Positions 47,039 to 55,541 are shown, numbered from the stretch's first letter. The stretch: 64,000 nt of DNA from Streptococcus sp. oral taxon 431 (GCF_023115445.1 NZ_JALDUI010000001.1:62001-126000); one strand, 5' to 3'. Numbers and translations: made by a program. The notes: a model not told the origin generated them from the letters alone.

Positions 47039-47044
47039 TTAAGC

Positions 47045-47280
47045 ATTCAGAAAGTAATCATTGAAATTTTTTAGAGAGTCTGTGGTTGGTGGAAACAGAT
47101 AGGTGGAAGTGATGAAAATTGGGCTGAATGTTATTAAGAATTTGAAATCATAAGAATTCGGTGAGCACACCTTACAGTGCAACTCGTTTTAGCGAGTAAG
47201 AGCGATAGGACTAGTTCCTATAATTGAGGTGGCACCGCGCATCGACGTCCTCACACAAGTTTTTTGTGTGAGGACTTTTT
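47045..47280 (+). promoter_or_regulatory. tryptophan T-box riboswitch
   Basis: The conserved T-box AGGTGGCACCGCG is at 47227-47239. A strong terminator hairpin, GTCCTCACACA with TGTGTGAGGAC (47247-47275), ends in TTTTT. The TGG at 47120-47122 in the distal part of Stem I is the likely specifier for tryptophan, fitting the downstream transporter. Uncharged tRNA-Trp should stabilise the antiterminator and allow trpXYZ expression. Confidence 0.92.
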
Positions 47281-47299
47281 CTATGGGGAGGAAAAAATT

Positions 47300-47335
47300 A
47301 TGGAAATCAAACGATGGCGTCGCTTGAATAAGTGA
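47300..47335 (+). CDS. 11-codon Trp-containing leader ORF after the T-box terminator
   Basis: A short ORF encoding MEIKRWRRLNK starts at an ATG nine bases after the strong site GGGGAGG (47285-47291) and stops at 47333, 44 bases before trpX. It holds one Trp codon followed by two Arg codons. It lies beyond the T-box terminator, so it is translated only when readthrough occurs. It may be a leader peptide that tunes trpX translation, or a chance ORF; the excellent ribosome site argues for translation. Confidence 0.5.
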   Translation: MEIKRWRRLNK

Positions 47336-47379
47336 TTGAATAAAAAAATAATAAGTTAAGAAGAAATAAGGAGAAAATT

Positions 47380-48381
47380 ATGAAAAACAAACGTCTACTC
47401 GGTATTATCGTAGTATTAGCACTTGTAGTTGGTGGAAGCTTGGTATATTCTAGTTTAACGAAACAAGAAACTAAAACTGAGACAGCTAATAAAACAGCTA
47501 AGGTTGGTGTTCTTCAGTTTGTAAGCCACCCATCACTCGACTTGATTTACCAAGGTATCCAAGATGGACTTGCTGAAGAAGGCTATAAAGGTGACCAAGT
47601 TAAAATCGACTTTATGAACTCAGAAGGTGACCAAAGTAAGGTTGCGACAATGAGTAAGCAGTTGGTGGCAAATGGAAATGATGTCGTTGTCGGTATTGCA
47701 ACACCAGCAGCTCAAGGTCTTGCAAGTGCAACAAAAGACCTTCCTGTTATCATGGCAGCTATCACAGACCCAATTGGTGCTAACCTTGTACAAAACTTGG
47801 AAAAACCAGGTGGAAACATCACAGGGGTATCTGACCATAACCCTGCTCAACAACAGGTTGAATTGATTAAAACATTGACTCCTGATGTCAAGACAGTTGG
47901 AGCTCTTTACTCAAGTAGCGAAGATAACTCAAAATCACAAGTCGAAGAGTTTAAAGCTTACGCAGAAAAAGCTGGTTTGAAAGTAGAAACATTCGCAGTT
48001 CCATCAACGAACGAAATTGCTTCAACAGTAAACGTGATGACTGGCAAAGTTGATGCAATCTGGGTTCCAATCGATAACACAATCGCATCTGCATTCTCAA
48101 CTGTTGTTTCAAGCAATCAAACAGCTAAAAAACCAATCTATCCAAGTGCGACTGCCATGGTAGAAGCTGGAGGTTTGGCATCAGTCGTTGTTGACCAACA
48201 CGATCTTGGTGTTGCTACTGGGAAAATGATTGCCAAAGTCTTGAAGGGTGAAAAACCTGCAGATACACCAGTTAATGTCTTCTCAACTGGTAAATCAGTG
48301 ATCAACAAAAAAGTTGCTCAAGAACTTGGAATCATTATTCCTGAATCAGTTCTCAAAGAAGCAGGTCAAGTAATCGAATAA
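47380..48381 (+). CDS. trpX: tryptophan ABC transporter substrate-binding protein
   Basis: A 333-residue periplasmic-type binding protein (ABC_sub_bind, PF04392). An N-terminal hydrophobic segment (LLGIIVVLALVVGGSLVYS) acts as signal or anchor; there is no lipobox cysteine, so it is probably tethered by that helix. Body motifs include VGVLQFVSHPSLDLIYQGIQDGL, VVGIATPAAQGLASATKDLPVIMAAITDPIGA and GGNITGVSDHNP. Control by a Trp T-box supports the TrpX assignment. AAGGAGAAAATT precedes the ATG. A hairpin follows at 48389. Confidence 0.92.
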   Translation: MKNKRLLGIIVVLALVVGGSLVYSSLTKQETKTETANKTAKVGVLQFVSHPSLDLIYQGIQDGLAEEGYKGDQVKIDFMNSEGDQSKVATMSKQLVANGNDVVVGIATPAAQGLASATKDLPVIMAAITDPIGANLVQNLEKPGGNITGVSDHNPAQQQVELIKTLTPDVKTVGALYSSSEDNSKSQVEEFKAYAEKAGLKVETFAVPSTNEIASTVNVMTGKVDAIWVPIDNTIASAFSTVVSSNQTAKKPIYPSATAMVEAGGLASVVVDQHDLGVATGKMIAKVLKGEKPADTPVNVFSTGKSVINKKVAQELGIIIPESVLKEAGQVIE

Positions 48382-48388
48382 GAATGAA

Positions 48389-48419
48389 GGAGGAGTTGGA
48401 GACATCTCCTCCAATTTTT
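48389..48419 (+). terminator. intercistronic hairpin after trpX
   Basis: GGAGGAG (48389-48395) pairs with CTCCTCC (48406-48412) and is followed by AATTTTTA. It probably gives partial termination or protects the 3' end of trpX mRNA, giving more binding protein than permease, as is common in ABC operons. Confidence 0.7.
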
Positions 48420-48442
48420 AGAATAAAGGAAACGTATCAAAC

Positions 48443-49309
48443 ATGCTAATATCAATTATTTCACAGGGATTGGTCTGGGCTATCCTAGGTTTAGGAATCT
48501 TTATGACCTTTCGTATCCTGAACTTTCCAGATATGACAACGGAGGGCTCTTTCCCCTTGGGAGGAGCTGTAGCAGTTACTCTAATTACCCAAGGAGTTAA
48601 TCCTTTTCTTGCGACTTTAGCGGCTGTAGGAGCAGGGTGTCTTGCTGGTTTAGCAGCGGGGTTATTATATACCAAAGGGAAAATTCCAACTCTTTTATCA
48701 GGAATTTTAGTCATGACTTCTTGTCATTCTATCATGCTCATGATTATGGGACGGGCTAACCTTGGACTCTTAAATACCAAGCAAATCCAAGATGTTCTTC
48801 CATTCTCATCAGAGGTTAATCAATTACTAACAGGTTTAATCTTTGTGACTTTGGTTATCCTTCTCATGCTTTTCTTCCTAGATACCAAACTTGGACAGGC
48901 CTATATCGCTACAGGGGATAATCCAGACATGGCTCGTAGTTTTGGTATCAATACAGGACGTATGGAGTTGATGGGTCTGGTTTTATCAAATGGTGTCATT
49001 GCCCTTGCTGGCGCACTTATCGCTCAACAAGAAGGTTATGCGGATGTCTCTCGTGGTATCGGTGTTATCGTTGTTGGTCTTGCCAGCTTGATTATCGGTG
49101 AGGTTCTCTTTAAGAGTCTTACCTTAGCAGAACGCTTGGTTACTATTGTAGTTGGTTCCATCAGCTATCAATTCTTGGTATGGGGAGTCATTGCTCTCGG
49201 CTTTAACACTAGCTACCTCCGTTTGTACAGTGCCCTTATCCTAGCAACTTGCTTGGTAATTCCAACCCTTAAGGATAAATACTTGAAAGGAGTCAAGTTA
49301 AGCAAATGA
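48443..49309 (+). CDS. trpY: tryptophan ABC transporter permease
   Basis: A 288-residue permease of the branched-chain amino acid type (PF02653) with about eight to nine hydrophobic helices. It contains the block FRILNFPDMTTEGSFPLGGAVAV and GDNPDMARSFGINTGRMELMGLVLSNG, the cytoplasmic loop that meets the ATPase. Its stop overlaps the trpZ start by four bases (ATGA), so the two are coupled. Confidence 0.93.
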   Translation: MLISIISQGLVWAILGLGIFMTFRILNFPDMTTEGSFPLGGAVAVTLITQGVNPFLATLAAVGAGCLAGLAAGLLYTKGKIPTLLSGILVMTSCHSIMLMIMGRANLGLLNTKQIQDVLPFSSEVNQLLTGLIFVTLVILLMLFFLDTKLGQAYIATGDNPDMARSFGINTGRMELMGLVLSNGVIALAGALIAQQEGYADVSRGIGVIVVGLASLIIGEVLFKSLTLAERLVTIVVGSISYQFLVWGVIALGFNTSYLRLYSALILATCLVIPTLKDKYLKGVKLSK

Positions 49310-50064
49310 CAGCAATTGTAGAATTAAGAAATGCCACAAAAATTGTGACAAATGGCTTTGACGAAGAAAAGATTATTCTAAACGATGTTTCACTTGATAT
49401 TTATGAACATGACTTTATTACAATCTTGGGTGGAAATGGTGCAGGGAAATCAACCCTCTTTAATAGCATTGCAGGGACTCTGCCATTGACTAGTGGTAGT
49501 ATCCGCATCATGGGTGAGGATGTGACTCATTTCAGCCCTGAAAAGCGTGCTAAGTACCTCTCTCGTGTCTTCCAAGATCCTAAGATGGGGACAGCTCCAC
49601 GTATGACCGTTGCAGAAAATCTCTTGATTGCTAAGTTCCGTGGGGAAAAACGTGGTCTTTTTCCAAGAAGACTCTCAGCTTACAAGGAAGAATTTCAAGC
49701 AACTATTGAGAAGGTTGGAAATGGGCTAGAGAAACACTTGGATACACCGATTGAATTCTTGTCAGGTGGACAAAGACAGGCCTTGAGTTTATTGATGGCG
49801 ACCTTGAAACGTCCAGAGCTCCTTTTATTGGATGAACACACAGCTGCTCTTGATCCTAAGACAAGTGTGGCCTTGATGGAATTGACAGATGACTTTGTCA
49901 GTAAGGACCATCTGACTGCTTTGATGATTACCCACCATATGGAAGATGCTCTCAAGTATGGAAATCGCCTCATTGTCATGAAAGAAGGGCGAATCATCCA
50001 AGATTTGAATAAGGATGAAAAAGCCAAGATGAAAATTTCCGATTACTATCAACTGTTTGAGTAA
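49306..50064 (+). CDS. trpZ: tryptophan ABC transporter ATP-binding protein
   Basis: A 252-residue ABC ATPase. Walker A GGNGAGKST, signature LSGGQRQALSL, Walker B LLLLDEHTAALD and the switch histidine MITHHMED are all present. It energises TrpXY. It overlaps trpY by four bases, and a terminator follows at 50089. Confidence 0.96.
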   Translation: MTAIVELRNATKIVTNGFDEEKIILNDVSLDIYEHDFITILGGNGAGKSTLFNSIAGTLPLTSGSIRIMGEDVTHFSPEKRAKYLSRVFQDPKMGTAPRMTVAENLLIAKFRGEKRGLFPRRLSAYKEEFQATIEKVGNGLEKHLDTPIEFLSGGQRQALSLLMATLKRPELLLLDEHTAALDPKTSVALMELTDDFVSKDHLTALMITHHMEDALKYGNRLIVMKEGRIIQDLNKDEKAKMKISDYYQLFE

Positions 50065-50088
50065 TTGATTTTAAATAATTGAGATAAA

Positions 50089-50124
50089 AAACTTAGAAGT
50101 AGGCTTTTGCTTCTAAGTTTTTTG
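50089..50124 (+). terminator. rho-independent terminator of trpXYZ
   Basis: AAACTTAGAAG (50089-50099) pairs with CTTCTAAGTTT (50110-50120), followed by TTTG. Confidence 0.9.
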
Positions 50125-50328
50125 TATTAAAGGGAGATTATCTAAAAATGGTCTTGATTCCACCGTCTAAGATTTTATAGTATAATGATTATAAGGAAAA
50201 TGTTACTAAAGATAAAAAACTTATAAAAAAGAGTTTTGCGTCTAAATTTTATCTTGTCTCTAAAATAAGGTATCTAAAATGTATTTTTACTTTGTAAATT
50301 ATATAAGTTCTAGATAAGGAAAAAGTCA

Positions 50329-51051
50329 ATGAAAAAAATTTTAAAAATTGTACTCATAACTGTAGTAGTTTTTCTAACTTTGTTTGGTCTATATCGTGTC
50401 TATCAAAAGAATTATTATAAGAGAGTGTATGAATCTTTAAGTGATGTCTTTTTAGAAATGAACTATGCAGAGATAAATAGTGGTGTTTTACCTGGACTTG
50501 CTGATTTTAGTAAAGCTGTTGACGGAAGTCAGTCGTTTAGAGATCCAGATTGGATAATTCCCATAGGACTTGATGCAGGCTTGTCTGAAAATGAAAGTTT
50601 AAAAGTGATTGTAGGTTTTGAAGAAACTTTTATTATTGAATACCAGCAACTATTATTTGATGGGAGATATCTTTATATAAAATATGACTACAATGATAAG
50701 AAACTCAGCCAATCAGTCGAAATCTCAGATTCTAAATGGTCGGTAGCATATGACTTAGCTAGTTACAATATACTACACAAGGATGGGGGAAAACTAGATT
50801 TAGAGGCATATAAAGAATTATCACGTCAGTCAAAAACAGGGGACTCGATACCCAATTTTTACCTAACAAATCCCAACGAAGAACTAGAGTATTTAAAGCC
50901 TTATGGGATTGATGAAGCTTGGATTAAAGAAAAATCCCACTTCATGCTTTATGATGTTGTTCTGGCACGTTGGTTCAAAAATGGCAGTCAACGTTATTCA
51001 GTTGATAATCTTGGGGATGTAGAGATTGTGCCACTCAGTTTTTCTGAATAG
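50329..51051 (+). CDS. TipC-family immunity protein, copy 1
   Basis: A 240-residue protein with a short basic N-terminus and one membrane segment (residues 5-22, LKIVLITVVVFLTLFGLY), then an extracytoplasmic domain. The layout and C-terminal pattern (YLKPYGIDEAWIKEKSHFMLYDVV...RWFKNGSQRYSVDNLGDVEIVPL) fit the streptococcal TipC family; TipC of S. intermedius neutralises the LXG toxin TelC, which attacks lipid II outside the membrane. It is about 70 percent alike to the next gene by eye and is a tandem duplicate. It heads the second immunity island; no LXG toxin is in the window. Confidence 0.75.
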   Translation: MKKILKIVLITVVVFLTLFGLYRVYQKNYYKRVYESLSDVFLEMNYAEINSGVLPGLADFSKAVDGSQSFRDPDWIIPIGLDAGLSENESLKVIVGFEETFIIEYQQLLFDGRYLYIKYDYNDKKLSQSVEISDSKWSVAYDLASYNILHKDGGKLDLEAYKELSRQSKTGDSIPNFYLTNPNEELEYLKPYGIDEAWIKEKSHFMLYDVVLARWFKNGSQRYSVDNLGDVEIVPLSFSE

Positions 51052-51141
51052 GATGATACCCAAGCAATGGAGCTGTTAAAAGAGAAGAATAATGTTGCTT
51101 ATCAGTTTATCCAAGATTTAAGTAAGGAAAAAAGTCAATGA
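51052..51141 (+). pseudogene. 29-codon in-frame remnant after the first TipC gene
   Basis: Directly after the first TipC-family stop (51049-51051), the same frame stays open for 29 codons and reads DDTQAMELLKEKNNVAYQFI and on to a TGA at 51139. It is coding-like in composition and ends exactly at the start of the second copy. This is probably the end of a former fused or neighbouring gene left by the duplication. Confidence 0.4.
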
Positions 51142-51860
51142 AAAAATTTTTAAAAATCGTACTCATAACTGTAGTAGGTTTTCTAACTTTGTTTAGTCTA
51201 GATCGTGTCTATCAAAAGAATTATTATAAGAGAGTGTATGAATCTTTAAGTAATGTCTTTTTAGAAATGAACTATGCAGAAACCCATAGTGGTATTTTAC
51301 CTGGACTTGCTGATTTTAGTAAAGCCGTTGACGGAGGCCAATCATATCGCGATAAGGATATTATAGTTGGTCTGAGTCCTGAAGCAGGCTTATCTGAGAG
51401 TGAAACTATATTAGTGTATGTAGGTATTGAAAAAACATTTCTAATTGAGTATAGGCGGGCGTTACCTGATGGTAGATACCTTTTTATTGATTATGATTAT
51501 AGAGATAAGATGCTCAAACAAACTATTGAAATTTCGGAATCTGATCAATCATTAGCTTACGGGTTAATTGGTTATAATATAGAAGTGAAGAGGGGAAAAG
51601 AATCTGATTTAGAGCTACATTTAAAAAGTTCCTATAGTTTTAGCTCGACTAAAGGTTTACCAAGTTTTCAGCTAACAGATCCCAACGAAGTACTAGAGTA
51701 TTTAAAACCTCATGGGATTGATGAAGCTTGGATTAAAGAAAAATCCCACTTCATACTCTATGATGTTGTTCTAGAACGCTGGTTTAAAAATGGTAGTCAA
51801 CGTTACTCCGTTGATAATCTTGGAGATGTAGAGATTGTGCCATTGAATGTTTCCAAATAG
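51138..51860 (+). CDS. TipC-family immunity protein, copy 2
   Basis: A 240-residue tandem paralogue of the preceding gene. The first 70 residues and the last 60 are nearly the same (KNYYKRVYESLSNVFLEMNYAE; GIDEAWIKEKSHFILYDVVLERWFKNGSQRYS), while the middle (about 75-170) is divergent. Conserved ends and variable core suggest that the core sets toxin specificity. The ribosome region TAAGGAAAAAAGTCA matches that of copy 1, so the repeat unit includes it. It has the same single N-terminal membrane segment. Confidence 0.75.
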   Translation: MKKFLKIVLITVVGFLTLFSLDRVYQKNYYKRVYESLSNVFLEMNYAETHSGILPGLADFSKAVDGGQSYRDKDIIVGLSPEAGLSESETILVYVGIEKTFLIEYRRALPDGRYLFIDYDYRDKMLKQTIEISESDQSLAYGLIGYNIEVKRGKESDLELHLKSSYSFSSTKGLPSFQLTDPNEVLEYLKPHGIDEAWIKEKSHFILYDVVLERWFKNGSQRYSVDNLGDVEIVPLNVSK

Positions 51861-52232
51861 ATTGTCCTACTTATGTAAAAAGTACTTTCTATCAAGTGTA
51901 AAATGTATGACTTGGAAAAAGATGTTTATATCTATATTTTAGGATGATGATCGAAATTTTGTGTTTAAATACGGTAAATGGTTATCTTCCATGTTCTACG
52001 GAAAAAATATCGAAGGATATTCCTAATTCAGTTTATTGGAGCTAATTATAGATTGGATAAGTAATGTAACTTGATTGAAGGGAGAATATGGTTTTGTGTT
52101 TAAGGAGTTCTTTTAAGTTTTATGATAGAAGATGATAAAAATGTAGTAGTAGGAGTTATAAGAATTTTTCAAATCTTTTTATAAAAAACTGATTTGCAAG
52201 ATTATATTGATTAACAAGAAAGAGATCGCAAA
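51861..52232 (+). other. gene-free stretch with eroded coding remnant
   Basis: These 372 bases have no intact gene. One frame around 51941-52024 reads DDDRNFVFKYGKWLSSMFYGKNIEGYS before a stop and has no ribosome site; it looks like the tail of a lost gene. A short ORF from 52122 (MIEDDKNVVVGV) has no support. The right end holds the ribosome site of the next gene. Confidence 0.35.
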
Positions 52233-52856
52233 ATGAATAAAAAAATGTTTTATACCTTATCTATAGGGGCATTTGTAATCATGCTACTACCGCTCACTTT
52301 CATTTTTTTAAAGCCGCGCTATAGTAATGTTTTTGAAGAAATTTATCATGACGAGTACCGTCATGCCACAACTTCTTTTTTACGTACGAATTCTACTTTA
52401 AATAGAATACCTGATATGGAAGTAAATAAAACAGGAGGTCTACTTTACGGTTCAACTATAGAAAAGTATCGTTCAGAAGTTTTACCTACAGGGGTTGAGA
52501 GTATTTCGTACAGTTTTTATTATCCAGATGGTAAACTAGATAGTGGAGAAATGTCTATAAATTTCCGATTCATGCATAGTAGTGGAGTGATTATAGATAT
52601 ATATTATAAGTATAATCACAAATCTGATGAATTGGTTCAGTCTCTAAGCATTATTGATGAAAAAAGGTTGACAGAACCTAATCAAATTATGGAGTATGCA
52701 CAAGATAAAAAAATGGATCTTTCACCATACTTTACTAAAAGTGAAGAATTGTTACGAAATAAGATTATTCCAGGCTGGCTTTCCGTCTATCCTAGTCAAT
52801 TTTCAGCTGAAAATTGGGGGAATGTAAAGATGATTACCGAATACATACTGGATTAA
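52233..52856 (+). CDS. TipC-family immunity protein, divergent copy 3
   Basis: A 207-residue protein with one N-terminal membrane segment (FYTLSIGAFVIMLLPLTFIFL) and an outside domain. YSNVFEEIYHDEYRHA, and the end PNQIMEYAQDKKMDLSPYFTKSEELLRN...WLSVYPSQFSAENWGNVKMI parallel the C-terminal pattern of the two TipC-type proteins upstream (NEELEYLKPYGID...RYSVDNLGDVEI). It is a more distant member. The extracytoplasmic domain suits protection against a toxin acting at the cell surface. Confidence 0.7.
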   Translation: MNKKMFYTLSIGAFVIMLLPLTFIFLKPRYSNVFEEIYHDEYRHATTSFLRTNSTLNRIPDMEVNKTGGLLYGSTIEKYRSEVLPTGVESISYSFYYPDGKLDSGEMSINFRFMHSSGVIIDIYYKYNHKSDELVQSLSIIDEKRLTEPNQIMEYAQDKKMDLSPYFTKSEELLRNKIIPGWLSVYPSQFSAENWGNVKMITEYILD

Positions 52857-52895
52857 AGAAAAATCCTAAAACTGTTTACGGATGAGGTGAATCAT

Positions 52896-53423
52896 ATGAA
52901 GAAACAAAAAGAAGGCGTGATAAATAATATTATTTATGTGAATACAAGTTACCAGGATTCAAAGTGTCGAATTTATCCGACAATAACAAATTTATTTGGT
53001 ATTTTGAGAGAAAATATCCAAACAGAAGAAACTACAGAAAGCATTCTGATTACCCCTTTCTATATCAACGAAAAATTGGATTTTCAGGAAGAATTAGATA
53101 TTGGAGTTTTCTATCTCAAGTGTGCGGACACTGTAACTGTAGAAGATAAACAGAACTTTTTAAGAAAACAAATGTATTGGTTACATCCAGATTCTGATTA
53201 TAAAATCCTTGAAAATTACATATCAATGGAAGATGTAGAACATACTAATTTTTTAGTAGAAAAGAAAGATATTACTGGTTTTCAAGATAGTATTAATAGA
53301 TACATGGATTATCTGATGATTCGAGGGATTCCTCAAATGATGGAATGGCTTTACGATATGACTAAACTAGATGCAGCATCCCTCCCATATGGGTATTTTT
53401 GTTTTGAGATTGTATCAAGTTGA
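52896..53423 (+). CDS. hypothetical protein of immunity island II
   Basis: A 175-residue soluble, acidic protein with no recognised family. It contains IIYVNTSYQDSKCRIYPTI, EELDIGVFYLKCADTV and a helical C-terminus (RYMDYLMIRGIPQMMEWLYDM). I chose the ATG at 52896, five bases after GAGGTGA; an in-frame GTG at 52887 overlaps that site. An immunity function is suggested only by its neighbours. Confidence 0.55.
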   Translation: MKKQKEGVINNIIYVNTSYQDSKCRIYPTITNLFGILRENIQTEETTESILITPFYINEKLDFQEELDIGVFYLKCADTVTVEDKQNFLRKQMYWLHPDSDYKILENYISMEDVEHTNFLVEKKDITGFQDSINRYMDYLMIRGIPQMMEWLYDMTKLDAASLPYGYFCFEIVSS

Positions 53424-53454
53424 GTTTCTTTGAAAAATTTAAATGAGGAATAAA

Positions 53455-53940
53455 TTGAAAAAATCAGATTTTGTTATTTTAACCATCTTACTGTTTACTG
53501 TATCCATCCTAACTCTTGTGATTTGTAATATAAAATGGGAAATCATCACTCTAGGTGCAAATAAAGAGACAAAGGTGCATGTAAACGGACACTCCGAGAG
53601 TTTGGACTCCATAATCCATGTAGAGGTAATTCCAGTTACTACAGATGGGAAGATAAAGCTTGTGCGAGGTGATGATTGGTTTGATCCTGAAAAAGGAATT
53701 GGATATAATGTTAAGGATTCTCGGATTGAAACCTATCATTACAATGAAAAAACACAAAGCTGGGATGTAACGATGTTAGAGAATCCTCATAATGGCATTG
53801 GTGTCGATTGTGAAGGTATTATCATGGATCCACCTCAAAAGACACTTTTTTCATTTGCTTCAAAAAAGGGATTTGAAATCAAAATAAAGAATATATCTGA
53901 CCAGACAGTTGAGTTTAAAGTAAAAGTGACATATGATTAA
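53455..53940 (+). CDS. hypothetical membrane-anchored protein
   Basis: A 161-residue protein with one N-terminal membrane segment (FVILTILLFTVSILTLVIC) and an extracytoplasmic beta-rich domain (VKVHVNGHSESLDS-type strands, VEFKVKVTYD at the end). I do not recognise the family; the layout resembles TipC-type immunity proteins but the sequence does not. The TTG at 53455 follows GAGGAA (53445-53450); the ATG at 53443 is an alternative with a weaker site. Confidence 0.5.
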   Translation: MKKSDFVILTILLFTVSILTLVICNIKWEIITLGANKETKVHVNGHSESLDSIIHVEVIPVTTDGKIKLVRGDDWFDPEKGIGYNVKDSRIETYHYNEKTQSWDVTMLENPHNGIGVDCEGIIMDPPQKTLFSFASKKGFEIKIKNISDQTVEFKVKVTYD

Positions 53941-54078
53941 GATTTGGGAAGTTGATAGTTTAGCAAGCAATAGATTCAAATACTAGATTGATTAGAATCA
54001 AACCAGTCAAATCCTGCTAATTTTCAAATTGAAGTATCAAAATCAAATAGAAGTCATAAATATGAATAGGAGAAAGAA

Positions 54079-54618
54079 ATGATATTACTAGACATATTTG
54101 ATGCAGCTCAAGAAGGAACGTTTGAAGAGTTTCATTCGCTCTACAAGGGCGATGTGAATCAAATCACACATGAGAAATTGAATCTGTTAAAGATGGTTTT
54201 AACTAGCAATACTTTGCTAGATGAAAAACTAAAGATTATTCAGTTTCTTATTGATGAAAAAATTGATGTTAATTGTTTAGACTCATATAATAGAAATGCC
54301 TTACATAATTTGTTTCAATTTAAAGCGAATTGGAGAGTAGATGTTGAGTATGCAACTAAGGTCATGTCAATGTTGTTGAAAGCAGGGATAAATGTTAACC
54401 AAGTTGATAAATATGGGGCAATTCCATTGATTGCTGCGATTACAGTCTTGAAATTAACAACCAAGGAAGCCTTGCCTTTATATGAGATGTTGATTGCTAG
54501 TGGTTCTGATATTCACCATAAAGATTTTCAAGGGAAGTCAGCTATAGATTATGCGAGAGAATTCAGTTGGAGACAAGATTTATTATCTGAAAATGGAGGG
54601 TTACTTGCTGATGAATAA
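54079..54618 (+). CDS. ankyrin-repeat protein
   Basis: A 179-residue soluble protein with about four ankyrin repeats: the second includes IIQFLIDEKIDVNCLDSYNRNALHNLF, the third MSMLLKAGINVNQVDKYGAIPLIAA and the fourth YEMLIASGSDIHHKDFQGKSAIDYA. Single ankyrin proteins are frequent among immunity genes of polymorphic-toxin loci. AGGAGAAAG precedes the ATG. Its 3' end overlaps the DUF2185 gene by eight bases, so the two are likely translated together. Confidence 0.88.
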   Translation: MILLDIFDAAQEGTFEEFHSLYKGDVNQITHEKLNLLKMVLTSNTLLDEKLKIIQFLIDEKIDVNCLDSYNRNALHNLFQFKANWRVDVEYATKVMSMLLKAGINVNQVDKYGAIPLIAAITVLKLTTKEALPLYEMLIASGSDIHHKDFQGKSAIDYAREFSWRQDLLSENGGLLADE

Positions 54619-54943
54619 TAGTGATTTTGGTGGATTTATGGTTTCAAATAATGTAATAAATGGCTATCCTATTCAGTACACTTATAGAGAGAAATCTTCA
54701 ATTTCTCAGTTAAATGGATGGACAATATTATCTTCTATTGATGATGAAGAATATATTTCTAATCCTGCTAACTTTACGATTCTAGGTGCGACAAGTATAC
54801 TGCAAATTGCTCCGGTTCTACTAGAAATTTTTCCTGCAAAATATGGAACAGATTTGTTTTGGCTATACAAGGACAATGTACATATAGGATTTTATGATTT
54901 AAAGTCAGAAAGAGAAGTTACCATTACAGAGATTTTGCAATAA
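54611..54943 (+). CDS. DUF2185/Imm33-like immunity protein, second copy
   Basis: A 110-residue protein with the DUF2185 pattern (GGFMVSNNVI, YREKSSISQLNGWTILSSIDDEEYISNP, LQIAPVLLEIFPAKYGTDLFW). It is paralogous to the gene at 7017, 47 kb away. I chose ATG at 54611, ten bases after GGAGGG (54595-54600), overlapping the ankyrin gene end; in-frame starts further up (54551) are inside that gene. The ankyrin-DUF2185 pair forms one translational unit. Confidence 0.7.
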   Translation: MNNSDFGGFMVSNNVINGYPIQYTYREKSSISQLNGWTILSSIDDEEYISNPANFTILGATSILQIAPVLLEIFPAKYGTDLFWLYKDNVHIGFYDLKSEREVTITEILQ

Positions 54944-55063
54944 TCTTTTCTGAATGACTATGGTATATTTTAAAAAAACAAATGAATGATTAAGCCAAGT
55001 AACTTTAAAAAAATCTAGAAATTCAGATAAAGCACTGTTTTATAAAAAAGCAGGAGATAAAAC

Positions 55064-55219
55064 ATGGCATACACACAAGAATATTTCCAAGAATGGATTT
55101 TCCTCATTGGATTTAAGATGGACTATTTTACTAGGGAGTTTGCTGAGGAATAAGGCCTTCATTTAGACTATAGCATCTAGTCTTTGGATGATTTGGAGTC
55201 TTAGATATTGGCTCACAAG
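55064..55219 (+). pseudogene. immunity-type gene broken by several stops
   Basis: A good ribosome site (GCAGGAG at 55051) leads into an ATG at 55064 reading MAYTQEYFQEWIFLIGFKMD, which meets a stop at 55151. The same frame continues as GLHLDYSI, stop, SLDDLES, stop, ILAHKGGY, stop. A clear frame carrying at least three nonsense codons marks a recently decayed gene. The family is not recognised. Confidence 0.55.
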
Positions 55220-55232
55220 GGAGGATATTAAA

Positions 55233-55541
55233 GTGACGATAGAAACAGAGTTGAAAAAAATAAGTAAAAGTTTATCTTTAATAAATGACAGTCAAACCTC
55301 TAACAAGATATCTTCTACTAATTTAGAAAATATAAATGATATTTTAAATGATTATTTACCCCTTCATTTGAAATGGATAGAGAAGGGAAATTCTTGGATT
55401 GTTGAGTCATTAAGTGAGAATCGCCAATTAGATAGACAAGCCTTTTCTCAGTTACTTGTAGGAGTTAGAAATCTGTATCTTGATTTAGAGGAACTTCAAG
55501 ATTTACTGATTGAAGTATCAAATGAAATAGATGAAAATTAG
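55233..55541 (+). CDS. small helical hypothetical protein
   Basis: A 102-residue protein predicted to be nearly all helix (TELKKISKSLSLIND, NINDILNDYLPLHLKWIEKG, LLVGVRNLYLDLEELQDLLIEVSNEI). The GTG at 55233 follows AAGGGAGG (55217-55224) by eight bases; an in-frame ATG at 55188 lies inside the upstream pseudogene remnant. No family recognised; immunity by context only. Confidence 0.55.
   Translation: MTIETELKKISKSLSLINDSQTSNKISSTNLENINDILNDYLPLHLKWIEKGNSWIVESLSENRQLDRQAFSQLLVGVRNLYLDLEELQDLLIEVSNEIDEN

Noticed and set aside
50154-50186. Promoter for the first TipC-type gene (TTGATT ... TATAAT)
   Set aside because: The 21-base spacer is too long for a confident sigma-A promoter; TATAAT at 50181 may still act with another -35.
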